NCBI GenBank assembly: GCA_964654605.1
Contig: CAZZLW010000081.1
Coordinates: 1-64,000, forward strand
Source of the DNA: Raineya sp964654605
Lineage (GTDB): Bacteria; Bacteroidota; Bacteroidia; Cytophagales; Thermonemataceae
DNA: 64,000 nt
Direction of reading: 5' to 3'
The stretch's first letter is position 1; every line of letters starts with the position of its first letter. This document shows positions 9,071 to 18,083 of the stretch, piece by piece. Under the pieces are notes generated by a model. That model saw only the letters and a list, made by a program, of their open reading frames with translations. It ran no database searches and had not been told where the DNA came from. The translations under genes were made by a program, and so were the position numbers.

Positions 9071-10792
9071 CTACTCTCTGGCATAGAAACGCAAAAACCA
9101 AATGTCTTTGTAAGGTTTCTGGCAAGCAGGAGGGGTTTCGGGAATTTCTTGTACTGCCACATCTGCTCTACAAGGGTTTGAGCGTAGCAATTCTTTTTTG
9201 CCATAATATTCCACCCAAAAGCGTACATAAAAAGCCTCTTCTGAAAGGTAAATATTCTGATTTTTATTCAGCATTGCTTTTACCTCATCAACTATCTTTT
9301 GATGATGCTGGTATGATTTGGGGTCGTAGAAATCTTGTATTTCTCGCCAAAACTGAAAAAATGAACCCGCAAAAATAAGCACTGCCACCAAATAAAGTCC
9401 TGCTATTTTTATTTGGGGCAAAAAATGGCTCAATACCATTGCTACTGCCCAGGCAAAGAAAATGGCATAGTATGTCCAGACACGATAAAACGGGAAAGCC
9501 TGCATCAGGCAAATAACCCCCAGCGTTACTGCCGTAGAAATTACCAAAAATTGCCAAATCTGCTGATGTGTGCGATTGAGCGTTTTTTTCCAAACAATCC
9601 AACTACCAAGCATACTTACTACTGCAAAAACTATGAAAGAAACGTATTTCGGTAAGCTCACAACATACCAAACAGATTCTCGCAAAGAAATGGGCAAAAT
9701 GTAGCTAAAAAACCATTTGCTATCGTAATCTTTGGGTGCAACGTTTTCATTGCCTAAAAGGGCATTTTTGCCGCTATACGCTAGCACGCCTACATACGCT
9801 ACATATACGCAAGCCGAAATCAGCAAACCTACCCAAGCAAAGCGATAAAGCAAACTGAAAGGTATCTTTTTTCGTAAAATTTGCCAAAGCAAAAAAGCAT
9901 AAAACGAAAGCATTGCATACAAAAATACAGGCACAGCCCAAAATCCAAGCACACAAGCTAAGCCAAAAAGCCACAAATACAAAGAATGATAGTTTTGTAG
10001 ATACATTAGCAAAGCAAAAAAGGCAATAAATATGCACAAAGCCTCAAACATATACGCCCTGCCTTGTACAGAAAAAACAGATTGGCTAAATCCCAAACCT
10101 GTGAGCAGAAGGGTTAGATAGGCTATCTGAAAGCCACTTTTACGCAAAAAAAATACAAAAACTACTGCAAGTAGTCCCCAAAAAGATAGGATAGAAGTTA
10201 AGCGTAAGGCAAGCATATTATCGGAGACGAAAAAGTGCCAAAAATAGGTTGTCAGGTTGTAGAAAAGGTGATTGTTTGGCACAGGATAATGCGTAAGCGT
10301 AACCGAAGCCCCTTGCGAAGCGAAAAATAACCAAGAAAAAGCCTCGTCCATAGCCAAAAATATGTTTTGGTACATAAAAACTTGGTGAACTGCAATGGCA
10401 AGCAAGGTAAAGACCAGCAACCATTTCTGATTTTTTGAAAGAGTGCTAAAATCTTGCTTAAAAAGCGTATAAATGCGGTTTAATTCTTTGATACCTTCCT
10501 GGAAATGTTTTTGTATAGTTTTTAGCAAAGCCCAAAAGATGATTTGGAGTGCCAAAACTAAACAAAGGGCGATAGATAACCATATTTTAGCCTGCTCGTA
10601 GGTTTGAGGGCTGAAATGCTGTTTGGCAAAGAGATGATGTCTGAAAATTCCTTGATGTTTCTGTAAATAAGTATTTAAAATTTCAGTGTAGCTGGTTTGC
10701 CAAAACCAAAGCCACTCTCTAAACAAATATACACTGATAAAAATAGAAAAAAGGGCAAAAGCGACAATTTTTATGTTAAATAGTTGTTTCAT
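9071..10792 (-). CDS. GT-C fold (family 39/83-like) membrane glycosyltransferase
   Basis: This 573-residue protein has roughly ten to twelve hydrophobic segments. The first lumen/periplasm loop carries LAMDEAFSWLFF, matching the acidic pair used by polyprenyl-phosphate-sugar-dependent GT-C enzymes such as PMT and ArnT. QGRAYMFEALCIFIAFF is the next conserved helix. It probably moves a sugar from a lipid-phosphate donor to a protein or glycolipid on the outer face of the inner membrane. ATG 10790-10792 is favoured over a TTG eight codons upstream. The C-terminal 60 residues form a short soluble tail with three Cys (SNPCRADVAV, TPPACQKP). Acceptor and donor are unknown. Confidence 0.7.
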   Translation of the reverse strand: MKQLFNIKIVAFALFSIFISVYLFREWLWFWQTSYTEILNTYLQKHQGIFRHHLFAKQHFSPQTYEQAKIWLSIALCLVLALQIIFWALLKTIQKHFQEGIKELNRIYTLFKQDFSTLSKNQKWLLVFTLLAIAVHQVFMYQNIFLAMDEAFSWLFFASQGASVTLTHYPVPNNHLFYNLTTYFWHFFVSDNMLALRLTSILSFWGLLAVVFVFFLRKSGFQIAYLTLLLTGLGFSQSVFSVQGRAYMFEALCIFIAFFALLMYLQNYHSLYLWLFGLACVLGFWAVPVFLYAMLSFYAFLLWQILRKKIPFSLLYRFAWVGLLISACVYVAYVGVLAYSGKNALLGNENVAPKDYDSKWFFSYILPISLRESVWYVVSLPKYVSFIVFAVVSMLGSWIVWKKTLNRTHQQIWQFLVISTAVTLGVICLMQAFPFYRVWTYYAIFFAWAVAMVLSHFLPQIKIAGLYLVAVLIFAGSFFQFWREIQDFYDPKSYQHHQKIVDEVKAMLNKNQNIYLSEEAFYVRFWVEYYGKKELLRSNPCRADVAVQEIPETPPACQKPYKDIWFLRFYARE

Positions 10793-10941
10793 TGGTTTTT
10801 TGCTACAATGATACAAAAAAATTAAAAACGAACCTGTCTAATTTATGAAGGCGGGTTTGAAAAGTTTGGGCTTTGAAAGTTTTGATTTGAGCTATACTTC
10901 TGAACCTTTGAGTTTCTTATGCTTACAATAGTATTTTATGT

Positions 10942-10970
10942 AACTGATTAGCAAATTTTTACAAAATTTT
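10942..10970. repeat. Short dispersed intergenic repeat, copy 1
   Basis: AACTGATTAGCAAATTTTT followed by an A/T-rich stretch recurs almost unchanged at 25501-25530 in another intergenic gap. Its role is unknown. Confidence 0.3.
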
Positions 10971-10992
10971 ATACAAATTTTTTTGAAAAAAA

Positions 10993-11024
10993 TTTGGCTA
11001 ATACTTGAAAAGTGCGTAATATTG
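10993..11024 (+). promoter_or_regulatory. Promoter of tRNA-Asn
   Basis: TTTG (10993-10996), a 20-nt spacer and TAATATTG (11017-11024) precede the tRNA 5' end (11039) by 14 nt, the spacing expected for a tRNA promoter. Confidence 0.6.
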
Positions 11025-11038
11025 CAGTCCAAAAACAC

Positions 11039-11112
11039 TCCCGAATAGCTCAGTCGGTTAGAGCATCTGACTGTTAATCAGAGGGTCGCTGGTTCGAGCC
11101 CAGCTTCGGGAG
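11039..11112 (+). tRNA. tRNA-Asn (anticodon GTT)
   Basis: The cloverleaf is complete. The 7-bp acceptor stem is TCCCGAA/TTCGGGA, with D arm GCTCAGTCGGTTAGAGC, anticodon stem TCTGA/TCAGA with loop CTGTTAA (anticodon 11073-11075), T arm GCTGG-TTCGAGC-CCAGC and discriminator G (11112). CCA is not encoded. Confidence 0.97.
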
Positions 11113-11129
11113 CTTCAGAATCAAAAAAT

Positions 11130-11156
11130 AAAAGCCCTTTCAAAAGGGCTTTTTTA
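11130..11156. terminator. Bidirectional terminator between tRNA-Asn and the 11200 lipoprotein gene
   Basis: AAAAGCCCTTT (11130-11140) pairs with AAAGGGCTTTT (11143-11153) around a tiny loop. A T run follows on the plus strand and an A run precedes it, so it can stop transcription from both sides. Confidence 0.8.
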
Positions 11157-11199
11157 TTTGCATAACATTCTGAATAAGGGTTTTTGGGGAATACGAAAA

Positions 11200-11790
11200 T
11201 CACCCAATTTTTTTCTTTACAACAATATAGCCTGGGTACTTGATATAGCCTTTACCTACGGAAATGGAGGGCTTTACTCGTAAAGTTAGATTTTTAGGTT
11301 GATTATTTTCATCTTTAATGCCAATCGCTTTACCAATTAGCTCCCTACCTTCTTTTTGTGAAAAAATTTTATAGAGGTCTGAGCTGATTTGCAAAGGCAT
11401 CACGATATTTTCGCCTGCGGGTATTTCGTACCGCTGATTGACAACCCCTTTGGCTATTTCCACTTTATCAATTTCGGCAATCCATTCTAAATAATTGAGT
11501 GCGGCGAGTTTATCGTTGGGGTTATTGATGTTGATATTGAACGTAAAATTGAGCGGTAGAGTTTTTTGTGAAAAAGATTTCAGAAGTGATGCTACATCTA
11601 AAACACTCACTTCGCTAATATCTGTTTTTTCTTGCAAATTGATTCCTGCCAAACGCAAGTTATCAATGCCTGCACTTGTGAAATCGCATTGGGCAAGGTT
11701 TTTTAGCTCTCTGAAAGTACGGCAAGAAAAAGTAAGTAAAAGTAAAAACGCTAATAGACTAATTTTTTTCGTAGTGTGTAGTAAATTCAT
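11200..11790 (-). CDS. Lipoprotein, possible LEA type 2 (WHy-like) domain
   Basis: The 196-residue product has a lipoprotein signal, LLLLTFSC with Cys at about residue 23, so it should be attached to the inner or outer membrane. The mature part is beta-rich and contains FTFNININNPNDKLAALNYLEW and EIPAGENIVMPLQISSDLY. This resembles the bacterial LEA14/WHy fold, in which an 'NPN' segment after a beta strand is characteristic. The start overlaps the 3' end of the upstream transferase gene by 32 nt, so translation is likely coupled. A role in envelope stress protection is only a guess. Confidence 0.55.
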   Translation of the reverse strand: MNLLHTTKKISLLAFLLLLTFSCRTFRELKNLAQCDFTSAGIDNLRLAGINLQEKTDISEVSVLDVASLLKSFSQKTLPLNFTFNININNPNDKLAALNYLEWIAEIDKVEIAKGVVNQRYEIPAGENIVMPLQISSDLYKIFSQKEGRELIGKAIGIKDENNQPKNLTLRVKPSISVGKGYIKYPGYIVVKKKIG

Positions 11791-12877
11791 AAGGATACGA
11801 GGTAATAGTTTGTGAAGGAGTATTAAGTGATTTTTGAGTTTTTCTTCTTTTACGCAAAACCAGCAAAATTTGTGTGAAAGAAAGCATTATTGTAAATAAA
11901 ATAGCAAAATACACATACACATTGAGTAAGTTGGCAAAATAGGCGGCAACGATTACGAATATATTGAGAGCATATAAGATAAAACTGGCTTGTAAATGCG
12001 AACAGCCTACATCAAGCAATAGATGATGCAAATGGTTTCTATCACCCGAAAAAGGGGATTTGCCTTGTGCCGCTCTTACAATGAATACTCGCAAGGTATC
12101 AAAGAGAGGTATTACCAAAACCGCGATGGCAAATAAAGGAGCTTTCCCCCCTACGAAGGAAACTTCGGTTTTGTTCATTTCTATAAATTTGATAGCAAAA
12201 ACCGCAGAAATAAAGCCTAAAATCAAGGAGCCTGTATCTCCCATAAAAATTTTCCCTGTAAAATTGTAACGGAGAAACCCTAAGGTTGCTCCACAAGTAG
12301 CCATAGCCCAAATGGCAAGGCTTTCTTCGCTATGTCTGAAAAACCATATTCCAAAAGTAGAAATCACAATACAAGCTACGCCACCTGCCAACCCATTGAT
12401 GCCATCAATGAGATTGAAAGCATTGATTATCACTATCATTGTGAAAATAGTTGCGGCATAAAGTACCCAAGTAGGGGCATCGTAGGTAAAAAAGAAACCA
12501 TACAAACTACTCAATTGAACATCTCCCCAAAATACCACAATGCCTACTGCTAGCAGTTGAGCCAAGAACTTTTTGTAGGGCGTTAGGGGAATAATATCGT
12601 CTTTGATGCCCGTGAAAAACAAAATAGTAATGGCTGAAAGGAATGTTCCTAAATCTAAATTTTTGCTGTGATGGGCAAAAAAGGTAGCGGAAATCACGGT
12701 GCCAGCAAATATGGCAATACCGCCCAGTGTTGGTACTTTTCGGATATGGATTTTCCGAAGCTCATTGGGTTCATCGTATAAATGCTTCTGCTCGGCAACC
12801 TTAATGATAGCAGGAATACTTACCCACGCAATAACCAGCGAGGCAAGGAAAGTAACAATAAAGATAAAAATCATCAT
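11759..12877 (-). CDS. WecA/TagO-like undecaprenyl-phosphate sugar-1-phosphate transferase (glycosyltransferase 4 family)
   Basis: Members of the MraY/WecA family transfer a HexNAc-1-phosphate from UDP-sugar to undecaprenyl phosphate, starting O-antigen, teichoic acid or capsule synthesis. The 372-residue polytopic protein carries FFTGIKDDIIPLTPYKKF, NAFNLIDGINGLAGG, IFMGDTGSLILGF and the cytoplasmic histidine motif GDRNHLHHLLLDVG. These are the catalytic Asp/His landmarks of the WecA branch rather than MraY. ATG 12875-12877 is used, and a second ATG follows immediately. The gene is followed by an overlapping lipoprotein and lies 75 nt after another sugar-phosphate transferase, forming an envelope polysaccharide group. 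Confidence 0.88.
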   Translation of the reverse strand: MMIFIFIVTFLASLVIAWVSIPAIIKVAEQKHLYDEPNELRKIHIRKVPTLGGIAIFAGTVISATFFAHHSKNLDLGTFLSAITILFFTGIKDDIIPLTPYKKFLAQLLAVGIVVFWGDVQLSSLYGFFFTYDAPTWVLYAATIFTMIVIINAFNLIDGINGLAGGVACIVISTFGIWFFRHSEESLAIWAMATCGATLGFLRYNFTGKIFMGDTGSLILGFISAVFAIKFIEMNKTEVSFVGGKAPLFAIAVLVIPLFDTLRVFIVRAAQGKSPFSGDRNHLHHLLLDVGCSHLQASFILYALNIFVIVAAYFANLLNVYVYFAILFTIMLSFTQILLVLRKRRKTQKSLNTPSQTITSYPYEFTTHYEKN

Positions 12878-12952
12878 AAACACCTGTTTTCACGTTCGCC
12901 TCAAACCTTACAACATAATTTTGGTTCAGGAAAAACACTTTTTCAAAAAATA

Positions 12953-14338
12953 TCAGAAGGCGTTTTTATCGCCTTTGAAAATCGCCTTGATTGTCCAGAA
13001 AATAATGAGAATATCCAACCAAAACGACCAATTTTCTATGTAAAATACGTCCATTTTCACCCGATTTATCATAGAGCGAACATCACGGGTTTCGCCTCGG
13101 TAGCCTTTTACTTGGGCAAGCCCTGTAACTCCCGGTTTTACCAAATGCCTCACCATATATTTTTCTACAATGTGCTGAAATGTATTATTCAGTTCCAAAG
13201 GGTGAGGACGGGGACCCACCACGGTCATATCTCCTAAAAGTACATTAAAGAACTGCGGTAATTCGTCTAAACTTGTTTTTCGTAAAAATTTACCAATTTT
13301 AGTTACTCGGCTATCGTTGCGTGTAGCTTGCACAAATTCTGCATCTTTTTGGTAGGTCATTGTGCGAAATTTGTACACCCAAAATATTTTCCCATCTTTA
13401 CCTGCTCGCTTTTGCTTGAAAAAAACTGGACCTTTGGAAGTTAGTTTGATAAGCAAAGCGATAATAGGAAACAGCCAAGTAAAGATAAATAAAATTACTG
13501 AAAGCGAAAAGAAAATATCAAAACTTCTTTTCAGAAACTGGTTGAAAGCGTCATTGAGCGGCTCTCGGCGAGAAAGCACCACAGGTACATTCCCAAACTG
13601 CTCTACGGCTACTTCGGCGGCAGTAAAATCTTTTAAGTTGGGAAGCAGGCGTATGCGTTTGAGGTGGTTATCGGCAAATTGGGTAATTTTTTTGAGTTGC
13701 TCGCGACTGATGCTATCTAGCGAGCAATAGATTTCGTCAATATTGTTTTCTAAAACAAATTTTTCCAAGTCTTTGAGTTTGCCTTTTATGAGCGAATTGT
13801 TTTCTTCTTTTTCGTCGAAAAAGCCAAAAAACTGATAGCCTCTATCTTTATTTTTGGTAACAAAATTGTATAAATCCAAACCTGCTTTTCCATAACCTAC
13901 AATCACAATGCGGACTTGGTTGTAGCCCATTTTTCGGTAAATTCGCAAGAGCCACAAAATTAACATTCGCCAAATAGCAATAAGTATGGCAAAAGTGGAA
14001 TACGAAACAATCAGGTGAAAGCGTGAATAGGCTTTTTCTTGAATAAGTACCAAAAAAATAGCCATAAGTGCAAAATGCCAAGCAATGGCTTTGAGCATTT
14101 TACGAACAATTGTCCAGTATTCTTCTAAACGTGAAATTTGATAAGTTTTGGCAAAAATGGCAATCCCAATCCAAACTATATTGGCGTAAATGCCTATATA
14201 CCAATAAGGCTCTTCAAAAACCCCTTCAAAACTTTTGAAGCGAATGAGATAAGCTATCAGAAAGGCTAAATTCAGAGCAAATATATCTCCTAAGGAATAG
14301 AAAAAACGCACAAGCCTTCTGTATGAAGATTGCTCCAT
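12953..14338 (-). CDS. WcaJ-like polyprenyl glycosylphosphotransferase (bacterial sugar transferase)
   Basis: This 461-residue enzyme belongs to the polyprenyl-phosphate hexose-1-phosphate transferase family that starts exopolysaccharide repeat-unit assembly. It has four N-terminal membrane helices (about 10-130), a Rossmann-like CoA-binding-type region (VRIVIVGYGKAGLDLY), a further membrane helix (about 280-300), and the catalytic C-terminal domain. That domain includes FFKQKRAGKDGKIFWVYKFR, KTSLDELPQFFNVLLGDMT, VGPRPHPLEL and VKPGVTGLAQVKGYRGE. The sugar is unknown (WcaJ itself uses glucose-1-phosphate). It precedes the WecA-like gene by 75 nt. Confidence 0.9.
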   Translation of the reverse strand: MEQSSYRRLVRFFYSLGDIFALNLAFLIAYLIRFKSFEGVFEEPYWYIGIYANIVWIGIAIFAKTYQISRLEEYWTIVRKMLKAIAWHFALMAIFLVLIQEKAYSRFHLIVSYSTFAILIAIWRMLILWLLRIYRKMGYNQVRIVIVGYGKAGLDLYNFVTKNKDRGYQFFGFFDEKEENNSLIKGKLKDLEKFVLENNIDEIYCSLDSISREQLKKITQFADNHLKRIRLLPNLKDFTAAEVAVEQFGNVPVVLSRREPLNDAFNQFLKRSFDIFFSLSVILFIFTWLFPIIALLIKLTSKGPVFFKQKRAGKDGKIFWVYKFRTMTYQKDAEFVQATRNDSRVTKIGKFLRKTSLDELPQFFNVLLGDMTVVGPRPHPLELNNTFQHIVEKYMVRHLVKPGVTGLAQVKGYRGETRDVRSMINRVKMDVFYIENWSFWLDILIIFWTIKAIFKGDKNAF

Positions 14339-14389
14339 AAATACTACTAAATTTTAGCCCAAAAATACAGAAAATTCTGTTTTTATTCC

Positions 14390-14450
14390 AAGATTAAAGT
14401 GATTTTCAAGATTTTTAGAATTTTATATTTGATGATTTTCAAAGATTTAT
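14390..14450. repeat. GATTTTCAAGATTTT intergenic repeat, copy 1
   Basis: AAGATTAAAGTGATTTTC continues into a quasi-periodic run of GATTTT/AGATTTTT units. A second copy is at 18004-18060 and a partial copy at 58526-58543. All are intergenic. Confidence 0.4.
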
Positions 14451-14494
14451 CCCAAAGGTCTTGGGAAACTGACTTTTATTGAATGTACTAAAAA

Positions 14495-14523
14495 CTAAAA
14501 CTCTACGGCAGGTAGAGTTTTAG
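14495..14523 (-). terminator. Terminator downstream of the LPP20-like lipoprotein gene
   Basis: A perfect 12-bp stem, CTAAAACTCTAC (14495-14506) / GTAGAGTTTTAG (14512-14523), encloses the loop GGCAG just beyond the stop at 14552. The A-rich end gives U residues within the 3' arm on the minus strand. Confidence 0.7.
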
Positions 14524-14551
14524 GTAATGTATTCAGGTTGAAAAATTTGGA

Positions 14552-15133
14552 TTAGCGTCCTTGGCTTAATTTTTCCATTTCAGCCTCAAAAGTTTTTTTG
14601 AATTTTTCGTAGTCGTAGTCAATTTTGAGGCGTTCTTCTTGGGAAAGTTTTTGCATACGTTTGTTGTAAGATTCAAGCAAATCGTCTGTGGTGAGTTCTA
14701 TGGCAATATAGTATTTGTACGTACCTTGTTGAGTTTTTACGAGTTTTTCGCAGATAGTTTTTGTTCCAGCAATTTCTTGGTCAATCACTTCGCGGGTTAG
14801 GTTCTCGTAGCGTTCTTCTACTTCTTCTTTGTTGTTGAACTCACGTGAATTTACGTAATTATCCGTAACTGCCTTGATACGGGTATTGATGCTACGAGCC
14901 AGTTCATCGCGACAGTTGCTCAATGCTTTACGTTTGGCAACCATTTGGTCTTGGCTTTCACCCATTGCATTGGCTCGGAAAGTTTTTTTATCCGTAAAGT
15001 ACTGCGGACCAGAGCAGGGTACTACCACTTCCTCCTCACCTTTGGGAAGTTTGACTTTTTCTTTCTTTCTACAAGAAAACGAAACTACGGCTACCAGAGC
15101 TATAAACGTGAAATAGATAAATGACTTTTTCAT
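14552..15133 (-). CDS. Lipoprotein with LPP20-like domain
   Basis: The 193-residue protein starts MKKSFIYFTFIALVAVVSFS and then Cys-21 and a Lys-rich segment, a classic lipobox. The mature part has FRANAMGESQDQMVAKRKAL and a C-terminal half with TKTICEKLVKTQQGTYKYYI. This resembles LPP20-type lipoproteins, whose beta/alpha domain follows an 'A...A...A' helix and a 'YVA' strand. The last 50 residues are strongly charged and helical. It is a single gene with its own terminator. Function is unknown; related proteins are outer-membrane lipoproteins. Confidence 0.6.
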   Translation of the reverse strand: MKKSFIYFTFIALVAVVSFSCRKKEKVKLPKGEEEVVVPCSGPQYFTDKKTFRANAMGESQDQMVAKRKALSNCRDELARSINTRIKAVTDNYVNSREFNNKEEVEERYENLTREVIDQEIAGTKTICEKLVKTQQGTYKYYIAIELTTDDLLESYNKRMQKLSQEERLKIDYDYEKFKKTFEAEMEKLSQGR

Positions 15134-15307
15134 AAAAACAGTTTTTTTGGTTATACATTACTCGTAAAGCACGAATAATGCCAAAGTTAGAAAAACTTTC
15201 TAAAAAAAGCAAAATTATTTTGTAAAATTTTGAAAATCAGCGATTATTTGCATTTTCCGTCAGAAAAAATAAAAAGCAATATCATTGATGATGTTACTGC
15301 TCACAAC

Positions 15308-16243
15308 TTATTTTTTATTTTTCAACTTTTCAATGGTTTCTTTTACGGCGGTTCTGTTATCAGTAGGCTGGTACTTGAATATTTTATTAAATTTGGAGCT
15401 ATCAAAGTAATAATCTCTATCGTATTGATAACGCATTTCGTACATTTCTTTCAGAATAGGTACAAAAAGTCCAAGAACCCTCATACCCCAACCAGGTAGA
15501 ACTTGGTATTGATTGCTTGTGTTCATTTCTTGGGCAAAAAGGTCTATCCATTGCTCACCAGTGATTTTTTGAGGGTCTGTTGGTAAGTTCCAAATTTGAT
15601 TATAGGCTTCGGGGGTATTGCCCAGCATTGCTGTACCTTTTGCCAAATCGGGGGCATAGCCTGTTGTATGAATAACCTTGGCATTACAAAACCATTGAGC
15701 TTTTTTGCCTTTGGCTAAATTATCATATACCAAGTTCATCAAAAGACTTCTTTCCTTAAACTCACTGAAAAAGTCGGGGGCACGAGCTATAATCGCGTTT
15801 AATTGATTGCTTTCAATAGCATTAAGAATAAGTTTATCCACTTGGGCTCTAACTTCTCCTTTTTTACTAGTAGGGCTGATAGGAGAGGTTTCTGTAATAT
15901 GTTTTACATTATCGCCACCAATGGCATAGACATTATCAAAGAAAACAAGTTTGCATTTGAATTTTTCACAAGCGTCTATTACGTTCCGTACCAGAGGCAC
16001 CCACATTTTTTGCCAGAGCTTGGTGTTGTAATCTATGCCTACCGTGAGATAGACTATTTCGCTACCTTCTACTGCCTTTTCAACTTGTTCTTTGACAGAT
16101 AGGTCAGCACTCAGCAGTTCATCGTTAGGATTTACTTTTTTGGGATTTCTACTGACAAGCCTGATGCTATGAGTATAACTGGATAATGCTTTTGCCAATT
16201 CTGTTCCAATGGCTCCACCTGCACCTAAAATGGTTTGTTTCAT
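15308..16243 (-). CDS. NAD(P)-dependent epimerase/dehydratase-like protein
   Basis: This 311-residue protein is an extended/atypical short-chain dehydrogenase. It has an N-terminal nucleotide-binding GAGGAIGTELAKAL motif, a following basic residue pair (LVSRNPKK) suggesting NADP preference, VEGSEIVYLTVGI-type strand 4, and the active-site-like YAIGGD (Tyr with no obvious downstream Lys at the usual spacing). A substrate-binding tail with NLPTDPQKITGEQWIDLFAQ follows. Such proteins act on sugar nucleotides, quinones or flavonoid-like substrates, and nothing nearby fixes which. It is a single gene. Confidence 0.7.
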   Translation of the reverse strand: MKQTILGAGGAIGTELAKALSSYTHSIRLVSRNPKKVNPNDELLSADLSVKEQVEKAVEGSEIVYLTVGIDYNTKLWQKMWVPLVRNVIDACEKFKCKLVFFDNVYAIGGDNVKHITETSPISPTSKKGEVRAQVDKLILNAIESNQLNAIIARAPDFFSEFKERSLLMNLVYDNLAKGKKAQWFCNAKVIHTTGYAPDLAKGTAMLGNTPEAYNQIWNLPTDPQKITGEQWIDLFAQEMNTSNQYQVLPGWGMRVLGLFVPILKEMYEMRYQYDRDYYFDSSKFNKIFKYQPTDNRTAVKETIEKLKNKK

Positions 16244-16373
16244 ATCTGATATGTTTGAGATTGCTCTTGATGCTAATTGGCAATTTTACTGCTCAATGTA
16301 TAATGAAATATAACTCACAATGTTATCGCAGAATCAAAAAATGCTTTTCAAGCCAAACAAGCTACGCTTTTTT

Positions 16374-17906
16374 CTAATACACCCTAATTTTTTGCCCTAC
16401 GGCAAGGTTTTCGCCTTTAAGATTGGGGTTTAACTTTCGGATTTGCTCAACAGAGCCGTTGTAGCGTTTGCTGATACTCCAAAGCGTATCGCCTTGTCTG
16501 ACAACGTGATACACTGCTTTGCTTGCAGAAAGCGTATTTTTGTTAGTTGCTCCTGCTACTGCTCCTACGGGTGGGGTTTTAAGGGCTACTTTATGAACTG
16601 GAACTTTTGTTTCTGGGCTATTTTGAGCCTCTTTTTCACCACTTTCTGTTTTGTTATTGTTTTGAGCTAAATTTTCTTCGCTATTTTCAGGAGTTTCCTT
16701 TTCTTTCTCCTCTTTTTCTTTGTTTTTTTCTTCTACCCACAACACAAGGCGTTGCGAAGCCATTAGGTTTTGAGAGCGAAGTTTGTTCCAAAGCATTACA
16801 TCGCGGGTATGTACTTGATACACTTGGGCAATTTGAGCAAGTGTTTCGCCTTTGCGTACCGTATGCGTAACTTTCTTTTTACCTTTGGTACTGGCAAGAG
16901 CTTCGTTGTAAGTAGTAGGATAGGGAATATACTGATAGCTTCCTTTGCTGGCGGCTTTGAGAATATCTTCGCGGTGTTCGTTGAAATATTCTACTTTGTC
17001 TTTGGGAATACGCAAGGCGTAATCTTTGTAATGGCGAGGTACTACATTTTTTTTCAGCTGAGGATTTAGCACTTGCAAAACTTCAAAATCAATATCTAAT
17101 TGTTTGGCAAGTTCTTTTACATTTACAAATTGGCTTACTACAATCGTATCGGCAGGAATGTAAGTATGTACCTCTTCGGGAAGTTCGGCAAAATGCTCGT
17201 GATGATAGTTGAATACGTAAGTTACAGCGATAAAAGTAGGCACATAGGCACGTGTTTCAGCAGGAATGTAAGGATAAATATCCCAAAAATTTCTTTTACC
17301 TCCTGCCCGTTTGATAGCTTGGTCAATTCTACCCGGACCCGCATTGTAGGCGGCAAGAGCCAGATGCCAGTCGCCAAATCTTTCATACAAATATTTAATA
17401 AAGCGAGCCGCCGCTTCGGTAGATTTGTAAGGGTCTATGCGTTCATCAATATAAAAATCTTGTTTTAAGCCATACATTTTACCTGTGAAAGGCATAAATT
17501 GCCACAAGCCCACTGCCGAAGCCCAAGAAGTTGCTTTGGGAATAAGAGCCGATTCTACTACCGAAAGGTATTTGAGTTCATCAGGCATATTGTATTTAGC
17601 CAAAATTTCCTCAAAAATAGGGAAATAGCGGTCTTTCCTCATCAAATAATACTTGATTTGCTTGCGTTGTTTTACGCAAAACCGCTCAATCTGCTTTTTT
17701 ACAACATTGTTGTAAGTAAGCGGAATTTCATTTTCTATGCACTTCAAACGCTCTGCAACGAGGTCGTCGTGAATTGCGGGGATATAACCTTTAAGTTCAG
17801 CATCAATTTCTGAATTTTTAGCGGTTTCCGGCTGCCCATATAATTTGGGGCTTACACAGGCAAATGCTAAAAAGCCAAACAACAGAACCTTCACTACTTT
17901 TTTCAT
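16374..17906 (-). CDS. Membrane-bound lytic murein transglycosylase D-like protein with two LysM repeats
   Basis: The enzyme cleaves the MurNAc-GlcNAc bond of peptidoglycan to form 1,6-anhydro ends. The 510 residues comprise a signal peptide (MKKVVKVLLFGFLAFACVSP) and an SLT domain (about 100-260) with catalytic Glu-118 in LKYLSVVESALIPKA. SWASAVGLWQFMPFTGKMYG and AAYNAGPGRIDQAIKRAGG follow. Then come a LysM at about 350-400 (HTVRKGETLAQIAQVYQV), a Glu/Lys-rich linker and a second LysM at the C-terminus (YHVVRQGDTLWSISKRYNG). ATG 17904-17906 is preferred to an in-frame start 14 codons upstream because the signal peptide begins there. Confidence 0.92.
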   Translation of the reverse strand: MKKVVKVLLFGFLAFACVSPKLYGQPETAKNSEIDAELKGYIPAIHDDLVAERLKCIENEIPLTYNNVVKKQIERFCVKQRKQIKYYLMRKDRYFPIFEEILAKYNMPDELKYLSVVESALIPKATSWASAVGLWQFMPFTGKMYGLKQDFYIDERIDPYKSTEAAARFIKYLYERFGDWHLALAAYNAGPGRIDQAIKRAGGKRNFWDIYPYIPAETRAYVPTFIAVTYVFNYHHEHFAELPEEVHTYIPADTIVVSQFVNVKELAKQLDIDFEVLQVLNPQLKKNVVPRHYKDYALRIPKDKVEYFNEHREDILKAASKGSYQYIPYPTTYNEALASTKGKKKVTHTVRKGETLAQIAQVYQVHTRDVMLWNKLRSQNLMASQRLVLWVEEKNKEKEEKEKETPENSEENLAQNNNKTESGEKEAQNSPETKVPVHKVALKTPPVGAVAGATNKNTLSASKAVYHVVRQGDTLWSISKRYNGSVEQIRKLNPNLKGENLAVGQKIRVY

Positions 17907-18003
17907 CGGTAGAGTATTTGGTTTTTTACAAAACATTTGTCGTGCCAAAGCAAGTCGGCAGTGTAAAGGTATAGAAAGTTTTTTACACTGCCAAAATTTA
18001 AGT

Positions 18004-18060
18004 CAAGATTGAGCTGATTTTCAAGATTTTCAGATTTTTATATCTTGATTTTCAGGTTTT
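18004..18060. repeat. GATTTTCAAGATTTT intergenic repeat, copy 2
   Basis: CAAGATTGAGCTGATTTTC followed by AGATTTTCAGATTTTTATAT parallels copy 1 at 14390-14450. It lies just past the 3' end of the SpoIIE-domain gene and may serve as its weak terminator. Confidence 0.4.
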
Positions 18061-18083
18061 TAGAAATATAAAAACAAAAGTTT

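Noticed and set aside
10845..10931. 28-codon plus-strand frame (MKAGLKSLGFESFDLSYTSE...)
   Set aside because: No promoter box or repeat structure supports it, and short frames of this length are expected by chance in this gap.
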